Origin: Flavobacterium chryseum
GTDB lineage: Bacteria > Bacteroidota > Bacteroidia > Flavobacteriales > Flavobacteriaceae
Assembly: GCF_004362015.1 (NCBI RefSeq)
Contig: NZ_SNWW01000002.1
Span: forward strand, 434,001-498,000
Reading direction: 5' to 3'
Length of the DNA: 64,000 nucleotides
Position numbers and translations under genes: made by a program. Shown piece by piece: positions 16,649 to 25,016 of the stretch. Positions within the stretch are counted from its first letter, which is position 1, and every line of letters starts with the position of its first letter. The notes under the pieces were generated by a model. That model did no database searches and was not told the origin of the DNA. It was given only the letters and a program-made list of their open reading frames with translations.

Positions 16649-19099
16649 TCAAGGTCTTAATTCAGAAAATTTAGCATCTAATTCAAAAGCTTTTTTTACT
16701 TTTTCAACCACTATTTCATTTGGTACCGAAAATTCAGCTGTCTTTTTAATATTTTCAGATGAAGCGCCAATTAAAACTTTATAAGTTCCTGCTTCTGCAA
16801 CCCATGCACTTCTGTTTTCAAGAAAGGAAGCCAGATCTTTTGGTGATAAAGTCAGTTTTAAAGTTTCACTTTCTCCCGGTTTTAATTCTTTGGTTTTACC
16901 AAAAGCTTTTAGTTCTTCTTTTGGTTTATCAATAGATTTTGATGGTGCAGAAAGATACACTTGTACGACTTCTTTTCCAGATACTTTTCCGGTATTTTTC
17001 ACTGTAACTGAAACTGTCAATTTATCTTTGAAAGTTGGAGCACTCAATTTTACATCGGTATAATCAAATGTTGTGTACGAATTTCCAAAACCAAATTCAT
17101 ACGATGGTTTTACATTGAATGTATTGTAATAACGGTATCCAACATAAACACCTTCTTCATAAGTCACTTCTTTCGGATTATCAGCAGGAATTCCAGGGAA
17201 GTTTTTCGCCGACGGCGTATCAGTATATTTTACAGGGAAAGTCATAGTAAGTTTTCCTGACGGATTTATTTTTCCTGAAACGACATCAGCAACAGAATGT
17301 CCGCCTTCCTGACCTGGCTGCCAAGCTAATAAAATGGCATCTACTTTATCTTTCCAGGATGCTGTTTCGATTACGCCGCCAATATTTAAAATAACCACTA
17401 CTTTTTTTTCTTTTTGATGAAAAGCTTTCGAAATTTTATCCAGCATTTCAATTTCTTCTGTTGCGATATTAAAATCATTATCAACAACTCTGTCATTGAA
17501 TTCTCCTGAATTTCTTCCTAAAGTCACAAATGCAATTTCAGAACTTGCTGCTTTTTTAGCAATAAAAGCATCGTCCATTTTCAATTCAGGAAGTCTTTCA
17601 GGCAAAGCCATAACTCCTTTTTCTTTTCTTCTTTCCTTTTCAGCAGCAACTTCTTTATCAGCGTAGGGTTTATACAAATCGACCAGTTCTTTATCTAATT
17701 TATAACCTGCTGCAGTTAAACCTTCTAATAGAGAAACGGTGTGTTTATTATTCACGCTTCCACTTCCTGTTCCACCCGTAATCCAGGCATAAGAAGTAAC
17801 TCCAAATACTGAAACCTCTTTCTGTTTGTCAGCAAACGGCAATGTGTTTTTTTCGTTTTTAAGCAAAACCATTCCTTCCACTGCGGCGTTTCTTGTTACT
17901 TCAGCATTTTTAGTTAAGTTGGGTTTATCGCTATATTTATATTTTGCAAAAGTTGGCGTACGGAAGATATATTCTAAAATTCTTTTCGCGTTTGCATTGG
18001 CAACTTCCTGAGATAATTTCCCTGAATTTAATGCTTCTAGCAATGCTTTTTTCTGAACCGGAATTCCCGGCATTAAAAGATCGTTTCCGGCATTCATTTG
18101 TTTTACTACATCAGAACTGGAACCATTTTGAATGCTTTCAAAACCAGGAAAACCTCCAAACCAGTCGGTCATCACAATTCCTTTAAAGCCCCATTCCTCT
18201 CTTAAAACCTGAGTCAGTAAATCTTTTCTGGCAGAAGTGTATTCGCCGTTTAGTTTGTTGTACGAAGACATTACCGTCCAAGGCTGTGATTCTTTTACCG
18301 CAATTTCAAAACCTTTCAAATACAATTCTCTAATCGCTCTTTCAGAAACGTGAGCATTGATTGTCAAACGGTTGGTTTCTTCATTATTAACAGCAAAATG
18401 TTTGATAGAAGTTCCAACTCCCTGAGACTGAATTCCGTTAACAATCGCTGCCGCAGTTTTGCCTGAAATCAACGGATCTTCAGAATAATATTCGAAATTT
18501 CTTCCGTTTAAAGGATTTCTGTGAATGTTCAAAGCCGGTGCCAATAAAACGTCAACGCCATATTCTTTTACTTCATTCCCCATCGCTTTTCCAACCTCTT
18601 CTAAAAGCGTTTTATTCCAAGTTGAAGCCAAAGCTGTTCCAACCGGAAATGCCGTTGCATAATAGGTTTTTGTATCATTATCTCTTGTTGGCTGAATTCT
18701 TAAACCGGCAGGGCCATCGGCCACAACAGTTGCAGGAATTCCAAATCGTTCAAAAGCAGCAGTTCCGCCCGCCGCTCCGGGAACCAAACCTTGTTTAGAA
18801 TCTCCAATAGGACCAGTAAGTACTTCGATTCCTGGCATTCCGGTTCCGATAAGCAGTTCTGCCTTTTCTGCATTCGTCATTTCTTTGATAATGGCATCAA
18901 TTCTTTGATTCTCAGAAAGACGCGTGTCTTCCCAAAGGTCTAATTTTCCGTTTCTGTTAAAATCTTTAAAAGTAAATCCCTTAATAGTTAAAACCGGTGG
19001 ATTCGTTTCGTCGTTTGAAATTGTATTCCACGATACGTTAGAAAGTACCAATGCAGTCAAAAGTGATACTCGCGCTGTTTTTATAATTGTTCTTTTCAT
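16649..19099 (-). CDS. Glycoside hydrolase family 3 beta-glucosidase (816 aa, with EF-like loop)
   Basis: This second GH3 has an N-terminal signal sequence (about 1-30). Next comes a calcium-loop-like segment DFNRNGKLDLWEDTRLS (46-62), then the TIM barrel, sandwich domain and fibronectin-III-like domain. The nucleophile is Asp312 in GIVMTDWFGG. The KH motif is K233-H234, and NGRNFEYYSEDP (198-209) lines the active site. It belongs to the BglX/thermostable-glucosidase-like class and should act on beta-linked oligosaccharides in the periplasm. Its promoter region, shared with the divergent Nudix-type regulator gene, holds a perfect 21-bp palindrome, so that regulator is the best candidate controller. 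Confidence 0.92.
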   Translation of the reverse strand: MKRTIIKTARVSLLTALVLSNVSWNTISNDETNPPVLTIKGFTFKDFNRNGKLDLWEDTRLSENQRIDAIIKEMTNAEKAELLIGTGMPGIEVLTGPIGDSKQGLVPGAAGGTAAFERFGIPATVVADGPAGLRIQPTRDNDTKTYYATAFPVGTALASTWNKTLLEEVGKAMGNEVKEYGVDVLLAPALNIHRNPLNGRNFEYYSEDPLISGKTAAAIVNGIQSQGVGTSIKHFAVNNEETNRLTINAHVSERAIRELYLKGFEIAVKESQPWTVMSSYNKLNGEYTSARKDLLTQVLREEWGFKGIVMTDWFGGFPGFESIQNGSSSDVVKQMNAGNDLLMPGIPVQKKALLEALNSGKLSQEVANANAKRILEYIFRTPTFAKYKYSDKPNLTKNAEVTRNAAVEGMVLLKNEKNTLPFADKQKEVSVFGVTSYAWITGGTGSGSVNNKHTVSLLEGLTAAGYKLDKELVDLYKPYADKEVAAEKERRKEKGVMALPERLPELKMDDAFIAKKAASSEIAFVTLGRNSGEFNDRVVDNDFNIATEEIEMLDKISKAFHQKEKKVVVILNIGGVIETASWKDKVDAILLAWQPGQEGGHSVADVVSGKINPSGKLTMTFPVKYTDTPSAKNFPGIPADNPKEVTYEEGVYVGYRYYNTFNVKPSYEFGFGNSYTTFDYTDVKLSAPTFKDKLTVSVTVKNTGKVSGKEVVQVYLSAPSKSIDKPKEELKAFGKTKELKPGESETLKLTLSPKDLASFLENRSAWVAEAGTYKVLIGASSENIKKTAEFSVPNEIVVEKVKKAFELDAKFSELRP

Positions 19100-19156
19100 A
19101 AGTGAAAATTTAAAATGTGGTTGACAAATAGTAAAGTTGCAACATTTAATAATTTC

Positions 19157-19177
19157 ATTGCTTCATTATGAAGCAAT
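19157..19177. promoter_or_regulatory. 21-bp perfect palindrome, candidate operator
   Basis: ATTGCTTCAT (19157-19166) and ATGAAGCAAT (19168-19177) are exact complements around one central base. The site is 57 bp before the GH3 start, inside the 308-bp gap to the divergent Nudix-type regulator. Nothing else of note is seen in this gap apart from a TAAATTTG -7-like box at 19384-19391 for the regulator. Confidence 0.6.
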
Positions 19178-19407
19178 ATTAATTACTTTTTTTCATATCA
19201 GCAAATAAAATTGGTTAAATTTTCATTTATGATAATCAGAAAGCACTAACCTTAACATATTCCTAATCAGGGAAATATTTAAGTAAAGATTAATCAAAGT
19301 ATAAAAACCTTCAAAAGCATTGATTTTAAAGGAAACAAATAAAATTTTGAAGATTTTAAGTGATTTATAATTTTCAAAAAGGCTAAATTTGAAAATAAAT
19401 CAATACA

Positions 19408-20154
19408 ATGGAATTTAAGAAACTACTTGAACAGCAATCTGAGGAATCGTTTAAAAAATACATTCCGACACTTTCAATTGATTGCGTTATTTTTAGCTTT
19501 CATAAAAATTCCCTGCATGTTTTAACGGTAAAAATGAAGGATCAGGATTCCTGGGGACTTCCGGGAGGATATGTAGAAAAAGAGGAAAATGTTGATGATG
19601 CGGCTATTCGAATTTTAAAAGACAGAACCGGAACAGAAAATATTTACCTGCAGCAATTTTATACTTTTGGAAATCTAAAACGTTCTGAAAGTGCTTTTGA
19701 AGCGTATGATGATAGTATTTGGAACAAACAGCGTTTCGTTTCGATTGGCTATTATGCTCTGGCAGAACATTCTAAAGTGAAATTGATTATTGACCAATAT
19801 TCGAGTGCGGTTGAATGGAAATCTATTGAGGATTTGCCGCCGTTTATGATGGATCACAAAACCATTTTTGACAAAGCTTTGCTTACGCTTCGGGAACAAT
19901 TAAACAATCACCCAATTGGTTATAATCTTTTGCCTGATAAGTTTACGATGCCGGAACTTCAAAAATTATATGAGGCTATTTTAAGTAAAAAACTAAATCG
20001 TGGCAATTTTTACCGAAAAATACTTCGCTACGATATTCTTACCAAATTAGACGAATCAAGAAAAGGCGGCGCACACAAAGCTCCGGATTTGTATAGTTTT
20101 GATTTGGAGAAATATAACAACGCGCTGAAAGAAGGTTTGAAGGGAAATTGGTAG
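19408..20154 (+). CDS. Nudix-domain transcriptional regulator (NrtR/AraR-like)
   Basis: The 248-residue protein has an N-terminal Nudix domain (about 20-150) and a C-terminal winged-helix region (about 165-240, TMPELQKLYEAILSKKLNRGNFYRKIL). This is the architecture of NrtR and of the Bacteroidetes sugar regulator AraR. The Nudix box reads GGYVEKEENVDDAAIRILKD (53-72). The usual REUxEE residues are replaced (Ile69, Asp72, Arg73), so hydrolase activity is probably lost and the domain senses a ligand. It is divergent from a GH3 glucosidase gene with a palindrome between them. A sugar-responsive role is inferred. The ligand is not known. Confidence 0.85.
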   Translation: MEFKKLLEQQSEESFKKYIPTLSIDCVIFSFHKNSLHVLTVKMKDQDSWGLPGGYVEKEENVDDAAIRILKDRTGTENIYLQQFYTFGNLKRSESAFEAYDDSIWNKQRFVSIGYYALAEHSKVKLIIDQYSSAVEWKSIEDLPPFMMDHKTIFDKALLTLREQLNNHPIGYNLLPDKFTMPELQKLYEAILSKKLNRGNFYRKILRYDILTKLDESRKGGAHKAPDLYSFDLEKYNNALKEGLKGNW

Positions 20155-20220
20155 TTTATTTTAAACCATATAAGTGATGCAAGTTCATTCTGTGTTTTGT
20201 GTTTTTTGCACAACGTTTTT

Positions 20221-20323
20221 TTGTCATCTTGACGAAGGAAAGATCTCCGCAAGAAACTCTACAAATGAAATCGCCAATCTTTGGAGAGCCTCTTGCGGAG
20301 ATTCCTTGTTTCTCGGAATGACA
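20221..20323. repeat. Hairpin repeat, TGTCATTCCGAG family, copy 2
   Basis: TTGTCATCTTGACGAAGGAA...ATCTCCGCAAGA faces TCTTGCGGAGATTCCTTG...GGAATGACAA. The inner TCTTGCGGAGAT arm is perfect and the outer arms are imperfect. Confidence 0.8.
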
Positions 20324-20354
20324 ACTTTGTCTTTATTTTTTTAAAGCTTTTTTG

Positions 20355-20454
20355 TGTCATTTCGACGAAGGAGAAATCACACTCGTAAATCGATAAAGAT
20401 TAGCGACTTTGTTTGCAGAGTTTCTAGTGTGATTTCTCCTTCGTCGAAATGACA
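20355..20454. repeat. Hairpin repeat with 29-bp perfect arms, copy 3
   Basis: The left arm, 20355-20383 (TGTCATTTCGACGAAGGAGA and on), is the exact complement of 20426-20454. With copy 2 it fills the 384-bp gap between the Nudix regulator and the acyl-CoA dehydrogenase. The rest of the gap holds only a terminator. Confidence 0.9.
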
Positions 20455-20464
20455 AACTTTGGGT

Positions 20465-20515
20465 AAAAAAAAGAGCTTTGTCAAAGTTTAAACTTTGACA
20501 AAGCTCTTAAAAAAA
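20465..20515. terminator. Intrinsic terminator after acyl-CoA dehydrogenase gene
   Basis: AAGAGCTTTGTCAAAGTTT faces AAACTTTGACAAAGCTCTT as a perfect stem with A and T runs on both sides, so it can work both ways. Confidence 0.85.
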
Positions 20516-20538
20516 TCTATTCTCTATATTCTATATTC

Positions 20539-22800
20539 TCAATTAACAGCAATTGGCGCTGCAAGACAACTCTCCGGAATATCGAAAGCATTTACCAACG
20601 CAACGGCATCCGGGCGAATATCCCAACAAAGCTGGTTTACAATTTTGCGGATTGCTTTGGTTTTTACCGCTTCCATATAACCGTCTTCGAGATACCAGGC
20701 TTTATTTTTTTCTATTTGCGAAAGCGCATATAATTGATACAACTTGGTTAATATAACTTTTGAATTTTCGTCTTCAACTGTTTTTATTGCTGCCTGAAAT
20801 TGTTCTAACACAATTCTTTCCAAATAAGCCTGAGCTACATCAATCATTTGATGCTGAACCACATTAAACGCGTCATAAGGCTCTAAACCTCCATCAACTA
20901 GTTTTTTGATACGTCTCGCCGCAGATGCCAAAATTGTTTTTTCTCTGTGGATAAATGCTTGTAAATGAAATTCTGAATCCAGCAAATGTTCATCATCTGC
21001 CCTTCTTGTTGCAATTGGGTTTTTCTCGGCAATTGCTGCTTTTGCATTTTCATACACATAATTAATGATTCCGAAAGATCCCATTTCTCCAAATGCTTTT
21101 CTGAATTCAGACAAGCGATTTTTAGCCACCAATTGCATTAAAACCGTATTGTCGCCTTCAAAAGTCGTGTAAATTTCAGTGTCATTTTTTAGATCATCTA
21201 TTCTGTTTTCAGATAAATAACCTTTACCGCCAATAGCCTCACGACATTCCTGCAAAATATCTCTGGTGCTCCAGGTCGAATAGGATTTCATACCGGCCGC
21301 CAAAGCTTCAATTTCTTGCATTTCTGATTCGGTTTTATTCAGGAATCGGTTCGTAAGGTATTGCAAAGCAAAATGAACCGCGTAGGTTTTCGCTAAATGC
21401 GGAAGTAAACGGCGTTGGTGCATTCTGTAATTTAAAATCGGAACTTCAGATCCGCCTTCGGGACCAAATTGTCGGCGTTGATCGCTGTAACGAATGGCAA
21501 TTGTTAATCCAGATTTTGCTGCCGCCAAAGCCGAGCGCGGGATTCCGATTCTTCCTCCAACCAAAGTTCCTAACATCGTAAAGAAACGTCTGTTATCACT
21601 CGGAATCGGGCTTTCGAATTCTCCTTTATCATTTACGGAGGCAAATCTGTCGAGCATATTCTCTTTCGGAATCACAACCTGATCGAAACGAATTGTTCCG
21701 TTATCAACACCATTTAATCCCATTTTATGGCCGCAATCGCCTATTGTAATACCTTTTAACGTATTTCCGTTTGGATCGCGCAACGGAACCACAAATGCAT
21801 TTACGCCATAATCGTGATCGTTTATAATAAGCTTTGCAAAAACGGTTGCCATTTGTCCGTGAACGGCTGCGTTACCAATATATTCTTTTTGCGCTTTTTC
21901 ATGCGGTGTATGAATCGTAAACGTTTGATCGTTATGATTGTATGTTGCTGTCGTCTCTAATCCTTTTACGTTCGATCCGTGATGGGTTTCGGTCATGGCA
22001 AAACAGCCGGGAATTTTTAGCGAACCAATATCACTTAAATATTTAGCGTAATGTTTTTCGGTTCCAAGCGATTGTACGCTCATTCCCCAAAGTCCAAACT
22101 GAACGCCAAATTTTATCACTAAACTTAAATCGTGGTAACTTAAGGTTTCCATAATCGCAAAATAATCGGCGATGTTTTCTCCTCCGCCATATCGTTTTGG
22201 ATAGGCCATATTTCCGAGATTTTCTTCTGCTAAAATTTTACACCAATTGTATACGGTTTGACGATACACATTGATATCTGTAGAAGTTTCATAAGCAAAT
22301 TCAGGTCTTGAAATGACCGATTTTACTTTTTTGATTATCGCAGCTTCTTTTCCGTCAAGAAGTTGTGTTATTTTTTGAATATCAAAATTAGATGTTGTTT
22401 GCGAATTCGATGTAAACGAACTTTCTTTCGTTTTAAAATTCTGAATTACTTCTTCGCCTAAAACGCCCAAATCGTTTTCTAATTTTGTGAAATCGGATTG
22501 TAAGGATGAGATATCTAAATCTTTTTCTGAAAGTGCTACGGCGATATCAAAAATTGATTTTATAGAGGATTTATTTTTAAGGCTTTTTTTAATATCCAGT
22601 TTCCATTGGGCAAGTTCATTTCGCAAAGGCGGATTTGAAATGTCTACTTTCGAAAGCAGCAATTGTTTTTCTTCCAGCGAAAGTAACGTTTGAGCACGAA
22701 TAAATTCCTGCAAGGTTGTAAACTCTTTTTGGGTTAACAAATCATCGGACCATACTAAATAAAACAATGGAATAAAGGCTTGAAGTTTGGTATTTTTCAT
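20539..22800 (-). CDS. Acyl-CoA dehydrogenase/oxidase-like flavoprotein, 753 aa
   Basis: This FAD enzyme of fatty-acid beta-oxidation is larger than the usual ~380-residue dehydrogenase. It has an extra ~140-residue helical N-terminus and an acyl-CoA-oxidase-like C-terminal region. Visible motifs are CFAMTETHHGSNVKGLET (about 266-283, FAD and substrate loop), RRQFGPEGG (about 446), and ECREAIGGKGYLSENRIDDLKND (about 526) followed by IYTTFEGDNTVLMQLVAKNRL. The latter are typical of ACAD/ACOX. It should oxidise acyl-CoA to enoyl-CoA in the cytoplasm. Chain-length preference is not visible. The gene stands alone with its own terminator. Confidence 0.88.
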   Translation of the reverse strand: MKNTKLQAFIPLFYLVWSDDLLTQKEFTTLQEFIRAQTLLSLEEKQLLLSKVDISNPPLRNELAQWKLDIKKSLKNKSSIKSIFDIAVALSEKDLDISSLQSDFTKLENDLGVLGEEVIQNFKTKESSFTSNSQTTSNFDIQKITQLLDGKEAAIIKKVKSVISRPEFAYETSTDINVYRQTVYNWCKILAEENLGNMAYPKRYGGGENIADYFAIMETLSYHDLSLVIKFGVQFGLWGMSVQSLGTEKHYAKYLSDIGSLKIPGCFAMTETHHGSNVKGLETTATYNHNDQTFTIHTPHEKAQKEYIGNAAVHGQMATVFAKLIINDHDYGVNAFVVPLRDPNGNTLKGITIGDCGHKMGLNGVDNGTIRFDQVVIPKENMLDRFASVNDKGEFESPIPSDNRRFFTMLGTLVGGRIGIPRSALAAAKSGLTIAIRYSDQRRQFGPEGGSEVPILNYRMHQRRLLPHLAKTYAVHFALQYLTNRFLNKTESEMQEIEALAAGMKSYSTWSTRDILQECREAIGGKGYLSENRIDDLKNDTEIYTTFEGDNTVLMQLVAKNRLSEFRKAFGEMGSFGIINYVYENAKAAIAEKNPIATRRADDEHLLDSEFHLQAFIHREKTILASAARRIKKLVDGGLEPYDAFNVVQHQMIDVAQAYLERIVLEQFQAAIKTVEDENSKVILTKLYQLYALSQIEKNKAWYLEDGYMEAVKTKAIRKIVNQLCWDIRPDAVALVNAFDIPESCLAAPIAVN

Positions 22801-23038
22801 AATTAGTACTATAATTTAGCTTTGGTTAAATTAATAAATTTTAATTATTAAAGTAATTAATCATTCGTTAATTAAATTGTAAAACATGATACAATAAATA
22901 ACGAATTACAGTTTATTAAACAACTCACATAAATAAAAAGAATTGATATAATAATTACTATTCTAAAAAGATATATTTGTTATGATTAAAAATTATTCTG
23001 ACAATCTAATTAGTTGGACCTTATTCCAAAACTTTTTT

Positions 23039-23848
23039 ATGAATAAAATACATATTGTACTAATTATGGCTTCATTCTGGACACTTTTTTCATGCAATAA
23101 TAAACAACAGAATAAAAATTTTAAGCTCCAATCAAAACAAGATACAATACATAAAATTGTTTCTCAAAATATACATGGTGAGAAAACAAAGTTTAATTAT
23201 TCGGATTTTAATGATTTAAAAAATAACAAATATTATGATCGTTTTTTAGCAGATGAGCTTACTGTTACAACTGGTAAAATAGTTTGTACGGATCCAATGT
23301 ATATGGAATTGGGGCTTCCTCAGAGTTGGATTATTAATAAAGGAAAATATCCTGTTTTCTTATATTTTGGTTTAGAGGAAGATTACAAAGGGCGTATAGC
23401 ATATTCGGAACTGGTTATTAAAGATGAAATTCCAGCATATTGGGAATTTTCATTAATTAAAGAAAATTTACTAGCAGACGAATTTGAAAGAAAAATGAAT
23501 GGTTACTATCCCGTAGAAAACGGACTGAGTTGTTTTACAGATTTTGAAACTTACAAAATTTATGAACAGGAAGTTAAAGATTTTTATAGTAAAGATAAAA
23601 ATGCTAATTTTTACAGTGATGTACTAGCTCCTAAATTTTCAACAAACAAACATACCACTGTAAGCCCTCTAGATGAAGAGCAAGAGTGGGCAAATTTTAA
23701 ACCAGCAAACTCAAATGGAAATATAATAATGTTTTCTTCTGGTTCAGGAGACGGACTTTATGCAAGGTATGTTGGTTACGACAAAAATGGAAATGTTGTG
23801 AAATTCATAACTGATTTTATTAAACTTGACCAGACAGAAATGCGCTAA
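23039..23848 (+). CDS. Hypothetical lipoprotein
   Basis: Starting at the ATG at 23039 gives 269 residues with a lipoprotein signal (MNKIHIVLIMASFWTLFSC, Cys at 19). An in-frame ATG 19 codons earlier would put a charged stretch before the signal and is less likely. The body is a soluble domain without a family I recognise. Its last third includes DEEQEWANFKPANSNGNIIMFSSGSGDGLYARYVGYDKNGNV, which resembles the ending of DUF4241-type proteins. I hold that only as a suggestion. The protein is expected on the periplasmic face of a membrane or on the cell surface. Confidence 0.65.
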   Translation: MNKIHIVLIMASFWTLFSCNNKQQNKNFKLQSKQDTIHKIVSQNIHGEKTKFNYSDFNDLKNNKYYDRFLADELTVTTGKIVCTDPMYMELGLPQSWIINKGKYPVFLYFGLEEDYKGRIAYSELVIKDEIPAYWEFSLIKENLLADEFERKMNGYYPVENGLSCFTDFETYKIYEQEVKDFYSKDKNANFYSDVLAPKFSTNKHTTVSPLDEEQEWANFKPANSNGNIIMFSSGSGDGLYARYVGYDKNGNVVKFITDFIKLDQTEMR

Positions 23849-23881
23849 AAAAGCAGGAATAAAAACGCTCATTCCTGTTTA
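23848..23881 (+). terminator. Possible terminator
   Basis: AGCAGGAAT and ATTCCTGTT can pair just after the lipoprotein stop codon, next to a T-rich stretch. The stem is short. Confidence 0.4.
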
Positions 23882-23930
23882 GATATCTTGTGAAGATTAT
23901 GGAAAATGTTGCCGGAAATTTCAATAATTA

Positions 23931-24001
23931 TCACGAATTATTTTTTTAATTGTGTAATTCACCGAAATATTAATTAGTGAAAATTAGTGAAATTCGTGGC
24001 A
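23931..24001. repeat. Degenerate CACGAATT-family repeat
   Basis: Words ATCACGAATTA and GTGAAATTCGTGGC face each other over about 70 bp. This is a decayed relative of the perfect hairpins at 26448-26518 and 55852-55929. Confidence 0.55.
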
Positions 24002-24007
24002 AAAAAA

Positions 24008-24916
24008 CTATTTTGAAACCGGAATATATTTTTGTTTCAATGAGACAAAAAGATGCGAATTGAAGACTAAAACGGCTATAAAAATAATGCTGTATGCTAC
24101 AATTTGCAATGCTCCTATTTCTTCATGAAATACAAAAGCTGCTAATGCAAAAGCAATCATTGGATTAATATTTAAAAGCATTCCGACTGTTGATGAATTG
24201 ATACCTGAAAGGGCATATAAATTAAGAAATAGCGGGAAAATAGTAAACAATATGGCAATGGTTTCAATACAGAAATAAAACCTAAATTCTGTTGGAACGG
24301 GACCGCTGTAAGCCGGATAAAACGGCAATAAAAATAGAGCGGCTAATGTGATATGAAATGTTAGTATAATGAATTTATCAAAACCTTTGTTCACACGCTG
24401 ACTTACTAAATAACAGGCATACGTAAGTCCGATTACGATGCTGAAAACCATATCCATAATATCGGCGTAAGACAATAATAAACAGCCTGAAATACTCAAA
24501 CCTACAGAAACCCATTGTGTTTTACTAAGTTTTTCATGCAAAAGAAAATAGGCCAACAAAGTCGTTAAAATTGGACAAACCAAATACGCCAAAGAAGTTG
24601 CTTTTACGCTAACATGGTTCATTACATAAATAAAGGTGAACCAGTTTGAAGTTAGAAAAATGCTTCCGCCGATGTTTAGCAGAATCGTTTTTCGCTTTTC
24701 TTTTAGTGGCAATGCTTTAAAAATCTCAATTGTTTCTTTTACTTTTTTTCGTTTGAAAGCAATAACAATCAATAACATTAAAATACTACAGCTAAAAACG
24801 CGGTTGAATAAAATATCTAATGAAGGATAATCGTGAATTGGTTTTAAAACCAAACTAAAGAATCCCCAAATGGTGTAGGCGGTTATCGCGGCGATGTAGT
24901 ATTTTGTTGTTTTCAC
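24008..24916 (-). CDS. EamA/RarD-type DMT superfamily transporter
   Basis: The 302-residue protein has about ten hydrophobic segments in two repeated halves, the usual EamA form. Typical pieces are AYTIWGFFSLVLKP near the start, ATSLAYLVCPILTTLLAYFLLHEKLSKTQW (first half end), and INSSTVGMLLNINPMIAFALAAFVFHEEIG (second half end). It probably exports or imports a small metabolite across the inner membrane. It is divergent from a MocR regulator gene with only about 100 bp between them, and that regulator probably controls it. Pairing with a PLP-dependent regulator hints at an amino acid or vitamin-B6-related substrate. This is inference. Confidence 0.85.
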   Translation of the reverse strand: MKTTKYYIAAITAYTIWGFFSLVLKPIHDYPSLDILFNRVFSCSILMLLIVIAFKRKKVKETIEIFKALPLKEKRKTILLNIGGSIFLTSNWFTFIYVMNHVSVKATSLAYLVCPILTTLLAYFLLHEKLSKTQWVSVGLSISGCLLLSYADIMDMVFSIVIGLTYACYLVSQRVNKGFDKFIILTFHITLAALFLLPFYPAYSGPVPTEFRFYFCIETIAILFTIFPLFLNLYALSGINSSTVGMLLNINPMIAFALAAFVFHEEIGALQIVAYSIIFIAVLVFNSHLFVSLKQKYIPVSK

Positions 24917-24965
24917 GGAAGTTGGTTTTTGGTTTAAATCTTCTAAAGCAAATTTCTAAAAAATA

Positions 24966-24985
24966 ATACAGCAATACAGATACAG
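24966..24985. promoter_or_regulatory. Three ATACAG direct repeats, candidate MocR operator
   Basis: ATACAG occurs at 24966, 24974 and 24980 in the gap between the transporter and the MocR gene. MocR regulators such as GabR bind directly repeated hexamers, so this is a reasonable operator candidate. Confidence 0.4.
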
Positions 24986-25016
24986 TTTTTGTAAATTGCA
25001 CCATAACAGTTTTTTT

